Assembly (NCBI RefSeq): GCF_038051995.1
Contig: NZ_CP150290.1
Coordinates: 979,501 to 1,043,500, forward strand
From: Paenibacillus sp. FSL H8-0537
Lineage (GTDB): Bacteria > Bacillota > Bacilli > Paenibacillales > Paenibacillaceae
Length of the DNA stretch: 64,000 nucleotides
Direction: 5' to 3'
Part shown: piece after piece, positions 24,222-33,418 of the stretch
Numbering within the stretch: the stretch's first letter is position 1
Layout: each line of letters opens with the position of its first letter
Made by a program: the position numbers and the translations under genes
The notes under the pieces: model-generated
Told to the model about the DNA's origin: nothing
What the model saw: only the letters and a program-made list of their open reading frames with translations
The model's database searches: none

Positions 24222-27200
24222 ATGAAACCGATTTTCACATTGAAAGCTTCGAAAAAAGTGACGGGACTCGTCTTGTCTACAACGCTGCTCGTCACGCTGT
24301 CCACCGGACTTTGGGGCTCTACTCCAAAAGTATCCGTAGCTGCTGCGGCAGCAGTCAGCATGGAGGAGTCGCGCTTCCTGCAAATGTACGACCAGATCAA
24401 AAATCCGTCGAACGGTTATTTTTCACCAGAAGGCATCCCTTATCACTCCATTGAAACGCTGGTTAGCGAAGCGCCGGATTACGGTCATATGGGTACTTCC
24501 GAGGCTTACAGCTACTGGCTGTGGCTGGAGACACTGTATGGTCACTATACGCAGGACTGGAGTCATTTGGAAGCGGCCTGGGACAATATGGAGAAGTACA
24601 TCATTCCGGTTAATGAAGGAGACGGCAAGGAAGAACAGCCGACAATGAGCTACTACAATCCGAATAGCCCAGCGACGTATGCGGATGAAAAGCCTTTCCC
24701 GGATCAATATCCGGTGCAGCTTTCCGGCAAATATGCAGCGGGAAAAGACCCGCTTGATGCCGAACTGAAAGCGACATACGGCAACAACCAGACTTATTTG
24801 ATGCATTGGCTGATTGATGTTGACAATTGGTACAATTATGGAAATCTTCTTAACCCAACACATACGTCTACTTACGTTAATACGTTCCAGCGCGGCGAGC
24901 AGGAGTCGGTGTGGGAGGCGATCCCGCATCCTTCTCAGGACAATCACGCCTTTGGTAAAACAGGTGAGGGCTTTATGACCCTCTTCACGAAGGAAAATCA
25001 GGCGCCTGCGAAGCAGTGGCGCTACACGAATGCGACGGATGCGGACGGCCGCGCCGTACAAGTAATGTATTGGGCGAAGGAGCTTGGCTACAACAATACC
25101 GCTTACTTGAATAAAGCGAAAAAGATGGGCGATTATCTCCGTTACGGCATGTACGATAAATACTTCCAAAAAATTGGAAGCGCAAGCGGCGGTGCGCCAA
25201 CTCCGGGAACGGGCAAAGATTCCAGCTCATATTTGATGGCATGGTATACGTCGTGGGGTGGCGGCTTGGAGCAAGGCTCTGGAAATTGGGCTTGGCGTAT
25301 CGGCGCAAGCCACGCGCATCAGGCTTACCAAAACCCGGTTGCCGCATATGCACTATCGTCCCAGGATGGCGGACTTATCCCAACGTCTGCGACGGCGCAG
25401 ACGGACTGGAACGCATCGCTTAAACGCCAGCTCGAGTTTTATACATGGCTGCAATCGTCTGAAGGCGCAATGGGCGGCGGCGCTACGAACAGCTGGAATG
25501 GCCAATATTCCGCTTATCCGGCAGGCGTGAGCAAATTCTACGGCATGGCCTATGATGAGGCTCCGGTTTATCATGATCCGGATTCGAACACTTGGTTTGG
25601 CTTCCAAGTATGGCCGCTTGAGCGTGTAGCTGAGCTGTATTACATTTTGGCTGAAAATGGCGACCTTAGCTCGGAAAACTTCCAAATGGCTAAAACCGTC
25701 ATCGAGAAGTGGGTCGATTGGACGCTGGATTATGTATTCGTCGATGAGCGTCCAGTAACGGATGCTGACGGCTACTATTTGAATGCGCAAGGCCAGCGTA
25801 TACTGGGCGGCAGCAATGTGAACGTAGCGACTGTAGCTGCACCAGGCGAGTTCTGGATTCCTGGAGGCCAAGAGTGGAATGGCCAGCCGGACACATGGAA
25901 TGGCTTCGGCTCCTATACAGGCAACCCGACCTACCATGCGACTACGATCAATCCGAGCCAGGACGTTGGCGCGCTCGGCACTTACGTTAAAGCACTCTCG
26001 TTCTTCGCAGCGGGTACGCAGGCTGAGACGGGAAGCCTGACTCCGCTTGGATCGGAAGCGAAGGAAATGGCTGCCAAGCTTCTTGACACGGCTTGGACCT
26101 ACAACGATGGCGTTGGTATCGTCACAGAAGAGCAACGCGCGGATTACAACCGCTTCTTCACGAAGGAAATTTACTTCCCAAGCGGCTGGACGGGTACGTT
26201 TGGCCAAGGCAACGCGCTTCCAGGCAGCGGTGCAGTAGCCTCCGATCCGGCGAAAGGCGGCAATGGCGTCTATATCGGCTATGCTGATTTGCGTCCGCTG
26301 ATCCAGCAGGATCCGCAATGGTCGTACTTGTCCAATCTGTACAACACGTCGTGGAACAATACGACGCAAACATGGGATAATGGCGTACCGACGTTTAAGT
26401 ACCACCGTTTCTGGTCGCAGGTAGATATTGCAACAGCTTATGCTGAGTATGACCGTTTGCTGGGCACACCGGCAGCTCCAACCGTTCCTGGCGCTCCGGC
26501 GACACTGACAGGAACAGCTGGAAACGCACAGGCCAGCCTGAGCTGGAGCACGACGCCTGGCGCAACAAGCTATAATGTGAAGCGTGCTGCGACAACTGGC
26601 GGACCATACACGACGGTAGCGACTGCAGTTAGCGGCACAAGCTACAGCGATACGAGTGTCACGAATGGCACAACCTACTATTATGTGGTGAGTGCAGTCA
26701 ATGCAGTAGGCGAATCCGTTAATTCGGCACAGGTGATGGTAACGCCTCAGGCACCGGGCTCGGTCGTGCCTGGAGCATTCACCTTGACGGGAACCGCAGG
26801 CAATGCGTCAGCGGCACTTTCCTGGACAGCAGCAAGTGGAGCGGACTTCTATAATGTTGAGCGTTCCTCGGGAGGCGGCGTATTTGCCCCTGTAGCAACT
26901 GGCCTGACAACAATGGCGTACACGGATGCTACTGCTGTGAATGGAACCATTTATACGTACCGAATTGTCGCTGAAAATGCTGCTGGCACAACGCTTTCCA
27001 ATACGGTAGCCGTAACGCCTGTTGCGCCACCAGTTGGCGGCAATCTCAAGGTCCAGTATAGAGCGGCAGATACGAATGCAACGAACAATGCGATGATGGC
27101 GCACTTTAATATTTTGAACGATGGCACGACAGCGGTAGACTTGAGCACGCTGAAAATCCGCTACTACTTCACGGCGGATGGCACGCAGCAGCACAGCTAC

Positions 27201-27494
27201 TGGAGTGACTATGCACAAGTGGGCAGCAGCAATGTGCAGGGCTCCTTCGTGACAATGAGCTCGCCGACTGCAACAGCTGATACGTATGTGGAAATCAGCT
27301 TCACAGCTGCAGCAGGCTCCATTGCAGGGGGCGGCACCAGCGGCCAAATTCAGACGCGCGTCTCCAAAAATGATTGGTCCAACTTGAATGAGGCCAATGA
27401 CTATTCCTTCGATGCGACTAAAACCTCGCTCGTCGATTGGAATAAAGTGACGCTTTACCAAAACGGCACGCTTGTATGGGGCATTGAGCCTTAG
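24222..27494 (+). CDS. Secreted GH48 cellobiohydrolase with two Fn3 and a CBM3 module
   Basis: A 1090-residue secreted exocellulase acting from the reducing end of cellulose in family members. ATG 24222 follows GGGGAGG. Signal peptide to ~42. GH48 domain ~45-745; the catalytic acid and base region is SEAPDYGHMGTSEAYSYWLW, where the two Glu residues are 11 apart as in characterised GH48 enzymes. Then two fibronectin type III domains (~752-840 and ~848-935) and a CBM3 (~940-1090) nearly matching that of the GH9 enzyme. GH48 enzymes act with GH9 partners, and the gene pair here supports that. Confidence 0.96.
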   Translation: MKPIFTLKASKKVTGLVLSTTLLVTLSTGLWGSTPKVSVAAAAAVSMEESRFLQMYDQIKNPSNGYFSPEGIPYHSIETLVSEAPDYGHMGTSEAYSYWLWLETLYGHYTQDWSHLEAAWDNMEKYIIPVNEGDGKEEQPTMSYYNPNSPATYADEKPFPDQYPVQLSGKYAAGKDPLDAELKATYGNNQTYLMHWLIDVDNWYNYGNLLNPTHTSTYVNTFQRGEQESVWEAIPHPSQDNHAFGKTGEGFMTLFTKENQAPAKQWRYTNATDADGRAVQVMYWAKELGYNNTAYLNKAKKMGDYLRYGMYDKYFQKIGSASGGAPTPGTGKDSSSYLMAWYTSWGGGLEQGSGNWAWRIGASHAHQAYQNPVAAYALSSQDGGLIPTSATAQTDWNASLKRQLEFYTWLQSSEGAMGGGATNSWNGQYSAYPAGVSKFYGMAYDEAPVYHDPDSNTWFGFQVWPLERVAELYYILAENGDLSSENFQMAKTVIEKWVDWTLDYVFVDERPVTDADGYYLNAQGQRILGGSNVNVATVAAPGEFWIPGGQEWNGQPDTWNGFGSYTGNPTYHATTINPSQDVGALGTYVKALSFFAAGTQAETGSLTPLGSEAKEMAAKLLDTAWTYNDGVGIVTEEQRADYNRFFTKEIYFPSGWTGTFGQGNALPGSGAVASDPAKGGNGVYIGYADLRPLIQQDPQWSYLSNLYNTSWNNTTQTWDNGVPTFKYHRFWSQVDIATAYAEYDRLLGTPAAPTVPGAPATLTGTAGNAQASLSWSTTPGATSYNVKRAATTGGPYTTVATAVSGTSYSDTSVTNGTTYYYVVSAVNAVGESVNSAQVMVTPQAPGSVVPGAFTLTGTAGNASAALSWTAASGADFYNVERSSGGGVFAPVATGLTTMAYTDATAVNGTIYTYRIVAENAAGTTLSNTVAVTPVAPPVGGNLKVQYRAADTNATNNAMMAHFNILNDGTTAVDLSTLKIRYYFTADGTQQHSYWSDYAQVGSSNVQGSFVTMSSPTATADTYVEISFTAAAGSIAGGGTSGQIQTRVSKNDWSNLNEANDYSFDATKTSLVDWNKVTLYQNGTLVWGIEP

Positions 27495-27755
27495 AAAATA
27501 CAGCAGCGTCTAAGCAAGCTAGCAGTTCGTATCAGGGGAAGAGGAGTCGTGCTGGGTGAATATGCCTTGCGCGGCCCTCTTTTTCTTTATGGGAAGCCTC
27601 ATCAGGAAGAGAGAAAATATTGTTTTAATATCCATAATTTGATAAGATTAAATTGGAAAACATCTGGAAGGAAGCGATGCATTAAAACGATAGACGGCTT
27701 GTGCGAACCAGGCCGCTGAAATAAACATTTCAAAGCGCAAAGGAGGGTGTTAATT

Positions 27756-29390
27756 ATGTATCGCCTTCTCGTGGTAGATGATGAAGCTTATGCTTTGAAA
27801 AGTATCATGGAGACGATAAATTGGAATTCGTTAGGAATAAGTGATGTGTACGGAGCGATGGATGCAGAGGAGGCGCGACTTATTTTTTGCACCCAGCGGA
27901 TTGATGTGGTCATCTGCGATATTGAAATGCCGGGTGAAAATGGGCTGGAGCTGCTTGAATGGCTAAACCAGGAGCAATTTTCGGCCAACGTCATTTTTGT
28001 TACGGGGCATAACCGCTTCGAATATGTTCAGGCGGCGCTGCGTGCAGGCTGCTTCGATTATATGCTTAAGCCTGTCAGACATGAGCTGCTGCTGGAAACG
28101 GTAGCTCGTTCGCTGCGCAAGCTGGAACAGGATCGAGAGCATAATTTGCTGAAACGGCGGATAGGCAAGTTTGAAAAGGTGCTGCGCCATCACAAGCAGG
28201 AGCTTGTCGAGCGCTTCTGGAACGATGTACTTTATCCTGCTGGGAAAATGCCTAATAATGAAGCGCTGCTTAGCCAGCTTTCATTGATGGAGCCGGATGC
28301 AGCAGATAGCGGCGAGTTTATGCTCGTGCTCGTCAGCATCTCTGGCTGGAAGGCGCGCTTTGGCATAAAGGATGAAGAAATTTTAGAGTACGCGGTTATG
28401 AACCGTGCGGAGGAAACCGTTTTGGAAAATTGGCCGGGCGCCGTTCTCAAGAGCCGCAATGGCGAGCTGTTTATCGTCGTCTACCATGCGCAGGAGCAGG
28501 GGAGAAGCATTGCCGAGCTGCGCAGACGATGCTTGGGGCTGGTCGAAGATTGCGGGGTTTATTTTTACAGCCGTGTGAAATGCTATATCAGCTTGCCGGG
28601 AGCTCTCTGTACGCTCGGGAGCCGCAGCGCCTCCTTGCTTAAACTGGAGCGGCAGTGCGCGGGCGATATGAAGGACGTATGGGTTGAGGGCGAGCAAGCG
28701 CATCAGATGCCGGAGCAGCTGCTTGGGCGCAAGGAGTGGCCGGCGGAATTTGCCTTGCTGCTGCAGAAGGGCCGCCATGCGGAGCTATATCAGTCGGTCG
28801 ATGAATGGTTCGCTTCCTACGATAGGGAATATCCACTTTCCAAAGAAGATTTGAAAGCGCTCTATTATCAGTTGCTATCTTCGCTCTATCAATCTTTTAA
28901 TCAAAGTGGTATTTCAATCGGATATGTTATTGATGCGATCAGCGTTAAACGGGAGGGGAGTGCGCCTTGCACAAAGTCGCTTGCCCATTTGCGCTTGTGG
29001 ACGAGGCAGGTCATTGAGATGGCGCTTGAGCATGCGGCGAGTCAGAAGGAAAGCGAGCCGACTGTCGTAGAGCAAATCGAGCAATATGTAAAGTCGCGAA
29101 TGTCAGAGGAGGTCAGCCGGGAGGAAATCGCCTCGCTGCTGCATTTTAACCCTGCGTATTTATCCCGATTGTTCAAAAAGGAGACAGGCTCGTCTCTAAC
29201 GGATTATATCGTAAGCCAGCGTATGGAATACGCGAAAAAGCTGCTCAGCGAATCGGATCTTAAGGTGAGCGATGTGGCCGAAATTACGGGCTATAGCAAC
29301 TTTTCCTATTTTTCACGGCTGTTTAAAAAGCAGGAAGGGTATTCGCCGATTGAGTTTCGCAAACGCTACAAGGGTGAAGCGGGGATTTAA
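27756..29390 (+). CDS. Orphan YesN-type response regulator, AraC-family DNA binding
   Basis: A 544-residue regulator. ATG 27756 follows AAAGGAGG; the GTG at 27747 overlaps that site. Receiver domain with VVDDE, phospho-acceptor Asp55 (VVICDIEMPGENG) and Lys in DYMLKPVRHE; a long middle region (~120-430, coiled at LRKLEQDREHNLLKRRIGKFEKVL) and a C-terminal AraC helix-turn-helix (SREEIASLLHFNPAYLSRLFKKETG ... VSDVAEITGYSNFSYFSRLFKKQEG). No sensor kinase lies next to it. It follows the cellulase pair by 260 bases on the same strand and may control it, but this is unproven. Confidence 0.9.
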   Translation: MYRLLVVDDEAYALKSIMETINWNSLGISDVYGAMDAEEARLIFCTQRIDVVICDIEMPGENGLELLEWLNQEQFSANVIFVTGHNRFEYVQAALRAGCFDYMLKPVRHELLLETVARSLRKLEQDREHNLLKRRIGKFEKVLRHHKQELVERFWNDVLYPAGKMPNNEALLSQLSLMEPDAADSGEFMLVLVSISGWKARFGIKDEEILEYAVMNRAEETVLENWPGAVLKSRNGELFIVVYHAQEQGRSIAELRRRCLGLVEDCGVYFYSRVKCYISLPGALCTLGSRSASLLKLERQCAGDMKDVWVEGEQAHQMPEQLLGRKEWPAEFALLLQKGRHAELYQSVDEWFASYDREYPLSKEDLKALYYQLLSSLYQSFNQSGISIGYVIDAISVKREGSAPCTKSLAHLRLWTRQVIEMALEHAASQKESEPTVVEQIEQYVKSRMSEEVSREEIASLLHFNPAYLSRLFKKETGSSLTDYIVSQRMEYAKKLLSESDLKVSDVAEITGYSNFSYFSRLFKKQEGYSPIEFRKRYKGEAGI

Positions 29391-29423
29391 GCCGCGGTAA
29401 CGGTTCATAGTAGAGGTTGTGAG

Positions 29424-29469
29424 GAAAAATGCCCCGCTGCTGGAAAAGCTCCAGTATGCGGGGCATTTG
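29424..29469. terminator. Two-way terminator between the response regulator and the hydrolase
   Basis: AAATGCCCCGC pairs with GCGGGGCATTT, with inner CTGG/CCAG; A-run before and a short T-run after, between converging genes. Confidence 0.75.
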
Positions 29470-29513
29470 CTATGCGGCATGCCGATTTGTTTAAGCGCTG
29501 GCTGCTTGCCGGA

Positions 29514-30557
29514 TCAGCCTTTAGCAGCGAGCACCTGCTGATTAACCTGGCTAAGGAACAGCGCAGCGCGCTGAATGTATTCGCTCGGATGCTCGCGGAA
29601 TAGCATTTCATGCTGTCCCTGCTGCACAATCCACGAGCGGGACAATGGATTCGTTTGTTTGTCTGCAATATGCTCCGCCGTCGTATAGGGCGACTTCACA
29701 TCCTGCGTGCCATGAATAATATAAATCGGAATATCGTAGCTCGTATTCATCATTTGCTCGGCAGGTACGGAATCGATGCCTACTCCTGTCCAGAGCGGAA
29801 GCAGCGCCCCGATCAAGGTTTCAGATGGGAAACGTGGCAAGCTGACTACCTGGCTGACATTGTTGAACAGCGAATCAGCGCTTGGCACGAACAGACTGTC
29901 AAGGATCATGCCGTTAATATCCTTGGATTGCAGCGCAGCTTGCAGTGCGGTTCCTGCCCCCATGGAGAAGCCCCATACGATCACTTCCTTGGAGCCCTGC
30001 TCCTTCACATATTGAACGGCGGCTAGCAATTGCTGGGATTCTTCCAAGCCGCCGGTTGCTGCCGTTTTGTCAGCAGCAGAGGCGTAGCCATAATCAAAAA
30101 GCATAACATTATAATGAAGGCCATTAAGCAGCTTCGTTAAATCATACATCGGTACCCATGTCTCTTCGCGGTTCGCGCCGTAGCCGTGGCTGAACACGAT
30201 CGTGCGAGTAGCAGGCTCACTGTTTGAATCATCGCTGTACGCAGGCACGTACCAGCCGCTGACGTTGGTTTTGCCGCTAATGCTCGGAATGAGCACATCC
30301 TCGTAATCAAGTCCGATTGCAGCCTTCGGATTGGAAGTAAGCGGTGCGACGTAGGGATAGGCGAGCATCCAAGCCACGTAGGCATGGAAGATAACAACAA
30401 CGATCATGCAAAGAGCTAGCAGTGAGGCAATAAGAGCAACCAATGCGTGCAACCTCCTGGTTTTTGCGCTCGGGCGTGGCAGTTGGAGCTTATCCAGAGA
30501 AGGAAAGGGATGCAGTCCTTGAGGGAAGGTTCCTTCCATTGAAACAGATGTCATCAT
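29514..30557 (-). CDS. Membrane-anchored alpha/beta hydrolase
   Basis: A 347-residue protein; start ATG ending at 30557 (a second ATG follows at once) because a strong purine-rich site lies just upstream; an ATG at 30593 is possible. N-terminal membrane helix (VALIASLLALCMIVVVIFHAYVAWML), then an alpha/beta-hydrolase fold: oxyanion region FSHGYGANREE, nucleophile Ser in WGFSMGAGTA, Asp in IIHGTQDVKSPY and His in QQGQHEMLF. Resembles the YqkD/BAAT-type esterases of Bacillales. The substrate is unknown. Confidence 0.85.
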   Translation of the reverse strand: MMTSVSMEGTFPQGLHPFPSLDKLQLPRPSAKTRRLHALVALIASLLALCMIVVVIFHAYVAWMLAYPYVAPLTSNPKAAIGLDYEDVLIPSISGKTNVSGWYVPAYSDDSNSEPATRTIVFSHGYGANREETWVPMYDLTKLLNGLHYNVMLFDYGYASAADKTAATGGLEESQQLLAAVQYVKEQGSKEVIVWGFSMGAGTALQAALQSKDINGMILDSLFVPSADSLFNNVSQVVSLPRFPSETLIGALLPLWTGVGIDSVPAEQMMNTSYDIPIYIIHGTQDVKSPYTTAEHIADKQTNPLSRSWIVQQGQHEMLFREHPSEYIQRAALFLSQVNQQVLAAKG

Positions 30558-30707
30558 AGTTGTGCTAATACCCTTCTCCTCCTCTCGAACCATGTAAACG
30601 CTTCTCATTTCTAGTACTTTAATCGTATGCGGAGCGGGAGTGCCTGTCAATTGATGTCGACGTATTGTTAAGGTGTTGTAATGCTTCTGTAATCAAGCGA
30701 ACTTTTC

Positions 30708-30766
30708 TTTACGATTAAGCCTTTCATGAGTTATACTGTGTGAGAATGAGTTTCACTTAATGAAAC
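30708..30766 (+). promoter_or_regulatory. Promoter and palindromic operator before the IclR-family gene
   Basis: TTTACG (30708-30713), 18-base spacer, TATACT (30732-30737). At 30750-30766 lies the perfect dyad GTTTCA-CTTAA-TGAAAC, just after the start of transcription expected from this promoter; its GTTTCA/TGAAAC arms are like those bound by IclR-family repressors such as KdgR. Confidence 0.6.
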
Positions 30767-30785
30767 GAGGGAGGTGTGGCACATC

Positions 30786-31532
30786 ATGGCGGAGGAAGGG
30801 AAATCAACCGTACGCGCAGTCGAACGAGCGCTGGATATTTTGTTATGTTTTACAGCGGGAAAGGATCTGGTTATGACGGAAATCGCCGAGCGGACAGGGC
30901 TCCATAAGAGCACGGTCCATCGGATGCTGGCCACCCTTGAAGATAAAGGCTTTATAGAGCGTGACCTGGTGACGGAGCGCTACCGGCTGGGCATGCGGGT
31001 GTGGGAGCTGTCCGCACATTTATCCCGGACGGATGATCCAGCGGTCATTTGGCAGCCGGAGATGGAGCGTCTGCGCGATAAGCTGGGCGAGACCGTCAGC
31101 ATATACGTGCGCGATGGCTCGGAGCGGATTCGCATTCAGGCGGTGCAGAGCAATCAGCCCGTGCGCCGGGTAGCGCCAATCGGAGCGAGGCTGCCGCTTT
31201 ACGCAGGGGCATCAAGCAAGGTGCTGATCGCTTATGCCGACCCGCTCGTGCGGGAAGAGATTTTCGGCGATCCATCATGGCTGTTTACGATTGACCTGGA
31301 TCAATATAAGATGCAGCTTGCAGACATTACGGAGCAGGGCTATGCGACGAGCTTTGAGGAGCGGGAGCCGGGTGCAGCTGCATTTTCCGCTCCGATATTT
31401 GGACGAGGAGGCAAGCTTGTCGCTGCCTTATCTGTATCCGGTCCGGCAAGCCGCATGACGATGGATAAAATGCGCGATGCCGCTCCTATTTTGCTGGAAG
31501 CGTCCAAGCGGATGAGCACGATGATGAAATAG
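30786..31532 (+). CDS. IclR-family transcriptional regulator
   Basis: A 248-residue regulator from ATG 30786, after GGGAGGTG. Winged-helix HTH at residues ~5-65 (VERALDILLCFTAGKDLVMTEIAERTGLHKSTVHRMLATLEDKGFI), followed by the GAF-like effector domain (GETVSIYVRDGSERIRIQAVQ ... GARLPLYAGASSKVLIAY ... AAFSAPIFGRGGKLVAALSVSGP). It probably represses its own gene through the GTTTCA dyad. No metabolic operon lies next to it, so its effector is unknown. Confidence 0.93.
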   Translation: MAEEGKSTVRAVERALDILLCFTAGKDLVMTEIAERTGLHKSTVHRMLATLEDKGFIERDLVTERYRLGMRVWELSAHLSRTDDPAVIWQPEMERLRDKLGETVSIYVRDGSERIRIQAVQSNQPVRRVAPIGARLPLYAGASSKVLIAYADPLVREEIFGDPSWLFTIDLDQYKMQLADITEQGYATSFEEREPGAAAFSAPIFGRGGKLVAALSVSGPASRMTMDKMRDAAPILLEASKRMSTMMK

Positions 31533-31855
31533 CGGTCAGCAAGGCAGCTGCATGCTTGTATGTTGAACACATGAATAGAAAAGCAGCGCCCGCTTCACTT
31601 GAGGATAAGTGAAGCGGGCGCTGCTTTTTTTATGCCGTTCGGATGTCGAAAGAAAATAAAGTGTTGGACTGATAACGTCCCATTAAGCTGACGGGTAGTC
31701 TAGTTTAATGCTCTTGGAAGGATTGTAACCAATAAACAGCGAATAAAAGGTATCGAGGATCATAGCGTCAACAGGTGTAAAATCATCAGAGTAAGACCGA
31801 AGAATTGTTCTTATATGTCATAGGTTAGCTTAATTTCAACAAGGAGGAGAAGTTC
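31533..31855. other. 323-base intergenic region
   Basis: Holds a strong terminator at 31581-31631 and about 200 bases of leader before the DUF4358 gene. No gene seen. Confidence 0.7.
31581..31631 (+). terminator. Terminator after the IclR gene
   Basis: A perfect 20-bp stem (AAGCAGCGCCCGCTTCACTT with its complement at 31607-31626), 6-base loop, seven T. Confidence 0.95.
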
Positions 31856-32362
31856 ATAAAAACTATATCAAAGAAAAAACTCGTTTTTGCCCTAGTAGCT
31901 GCAGTGGTTGTCCTAACAAGTATTTACGTCCTGATGCAACCCATAACCAAAATTAATATCAATAAGTTTTCCGAGTTTATGCTGACGTCCTCGGTTTATT
32001 ACAAAGACATGAAAGAACTGGATATTTCCAATATCAAGGAACATTACAGCGGCGTAACCGTCTCAGATGTTTCCAGCGCGAAAGTGTTCGTTAGCACAGA
32101 TGGCACCGCCAGAGAATTTGCAATTATTGAAGCGAATAGCCCACAAAGTGCCGACATTATTCAAAGTGCGATAAGCTCCTATTACAATGAGCTGATGAAC
32201 AAATATCAATCGGAAAATGCAGAAGAATATGAACACCTGCGAGGTTATTACATCCACAGAACAAGAAACTATGTAATTTTAACAATCAGCGACAGCACTG
32301 GAAGTGGCAATCAACTTGTTGAATCATATCTTGATAAAATCAATTATGATAAGAGAGCATGA
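31856..32362 (+). CDS. DUF4358-like membrane-anchored protein with apparent AUA start
   Basis: A 168-residue protein if translation starts at ATA 31856, eight bases after the perfect site AAGGAGG (31841-31847). The first canonical start in frame is GTG 31904, which lies inside the signal-anchor helix (KKKLVFALVAAVVVLTSIYVLM) and has no ribosome site. After the helix the outside domain (SSAKVFVSTDGTAREFAIIEA ... IIQSAISSYYNEL ... EHLRGYYIHRTRNYVILTISDS) resembles DUF4358 of Firmicute lipoproteins. Function unknown. Either AUA is used, or an ATG was mutated, or the base is a sequencing error. Confidence 0.7.
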   Translation: MKTISKKKLVFALVAAVVVLTSIYVLMQPITKININKFSEFMLTSSVYYKDMKELDISNIKEHYSGVTVSDVSSAKVFVSTDGTAREFAIIEANSPQSADIIQSAISSYYNELMNKYQSENAEEYEHLRGYYIHRTRNYVILTISDSTGSGNQLVESYLDKINYDKRA

Positions 32363-32405
32363 TTCCTCAGTCTAAAAACATGTACTAACGCGTAACGTTA
32401 ATTCA

Positions 32406-32458
32406 AAAACAGCGACAGTCTAGGACTTTGTTTTCTCGTCCTTGGCTGTCGCTGTTTT
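32406..32458 (+). terminator. Terminator after the DUF4358 gene
   Basis: AAAACAGCGACAG pairs with CTGTCGCTGTTTT; the loop contains a further partial stem (GGAC/GTCC). Confidence 0.85.
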
Positions 32459-32528
32459 GATTTGTAGGGTTAGTCTAACCTATTATTTTCTGCTGACATC
32501 GGGAATAATAGGGGGAGGAGGTTTGTAA

Positions 32529-33239
32529 ATGACGTATGTGGAAATTTTAATCCGGACCATTCTTGCAGTGGGACTGCTGCTGCTCATTCCCCGCATTCTA
32601 GGCAAGCAGACTCTTTCGAATATGACGTTTAACGATTTTGTAACGAGCATTACACTGGGCTCCTTGGCGGCCAATTTGGCGTTTAATGCCACCCTGAAGC
32701 CCTCCTACATCGTGCTTTCCCTGGTTGTGATTACAGCTATGTCTTTCCTGCTTTCTCTGCTCGCTCTCAAAAGCCGAAAAATGCGCAGCTGGATCTCAGG
32801 CTCTCCCACCGTGCTGATAGAAAACGGTAAAGTCATGGAAGCCAACATGCAGAAAATTCGCTATACGCTGGATTCGCTGAACCAAGCGCTGAGGGAAAGG
32901 GGCGTTTTCAATATCGAAGAAGTGGAGTATGCCTTGCTCGAAGATAATGGAAGAATTTCTATTCTGAAAAAGGATGCGTACCGGCTTGTCACGAAGCAGG
33001 ATATGGGGCTGCCGCAGCTAGCGCAGGCTTTTCCCGTAGAGCTTATTATGGACGGCGCGGTGATGGAGGATAATCTGAAGCTGCACGGGCTGACCCGTGA
33101 GTGGCTAGAGATTGCGCTGAGGCAGAAGCATAAGGGGAACACGCTGGCCGATGTGTTCTATGCGGTAAGAGGCACGCAGCAGCAGTTGGTCTTCGATTTC
33201 TATGAGGATGGTATTGAGCAGCCGCTGGATCAGGAGTAG
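32529..33239 (+). CDS. DUF421 / YetF-family membrane protein
   Basis: A 236-residue protein with three N-terminal membrane helices (ILIRTILAVGLLLLIPRILG; IVLSLVVITAMSFLLSLLAL) followed by two small cytoplasmic YetF subdomains (GSPTVLIENGKVMEANMQKIRYTLDSL; FNIEEVEYALLEDNGRISIL; PVELIMDGAVMEDNLKLHGLT). ATG 32529 follows GGAGGAGG. YetF-type proteins are linked to germination or envelope functions in Bacillales, but the role of this one is not shown by its neighbours. Confidence 0.9.
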   Translation: MTYVEILIRTILAVGLLLLIPRILGKQTLSNMTFNDFVTSITLGSLAANLAFNATLKPSYIVLSLVVITAMSFLLSLLALKSRKMRSWISGSPTVLIENGKVMEANMQKIRYTLDSLNQALRERGVFNIEEVEYALLEDNGRISILKKDAYRLVTKQDMGLPQLAQAFPVELIMDGAVMEDNLKLHGLTREWLEIALRQKHKGNTLADVFYAVRGTQQQLVFDFYEDGIEQPLDQE

Positions 33240-33342
33240 CTAAGAGACTCGGGAGCAGACAGCGAATGAGGAGCAAGCTTTGACCATTTGGCTGGGGAAG
33301 GGTGAAGCATGAGATTGGATAATTTCCCCTAGCCCTAAAATA

Positions 33343-33387
33343 AAAAGCAGCGATTCTCCAATAACGGGAGAATTGCTGCTTTTTTTA
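33343..33387. terminator. Terminator between yetF-like gene and acnA
   Basis: AAAGCAGCgATTCTCC pairs with GGGAGAATtGCTGCTTT, T-run on plus strand and A-run on the other, serving converging genes. Confidence 0.9.
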
Positions 33388-33418
33388 ATTTCTGCGAATC
33401 AAGCTGTAAGTTAGCTTA

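Noticed and set aside
25353..26405. 350-codon reading frame antisense to the GH48 gene
   Set aside because: Covers the catalytic domain of a clear enzyme on the other strand; Arg-rich shadow frame with no recognisable domain.
27495..27755. Possible terminator for the cellulase operon (GAAGAGG with CCTCTTTTTC)
   Set aside because: The loop is over 40 bases and the stem short; too weak to call.
30594..30608. cre-like TGTAAACGCTTCTCA upstream of the alpha/beta hydrolase
   Set aside because: Left half fits but the spacing to the CA end is one base too long; not reliable.
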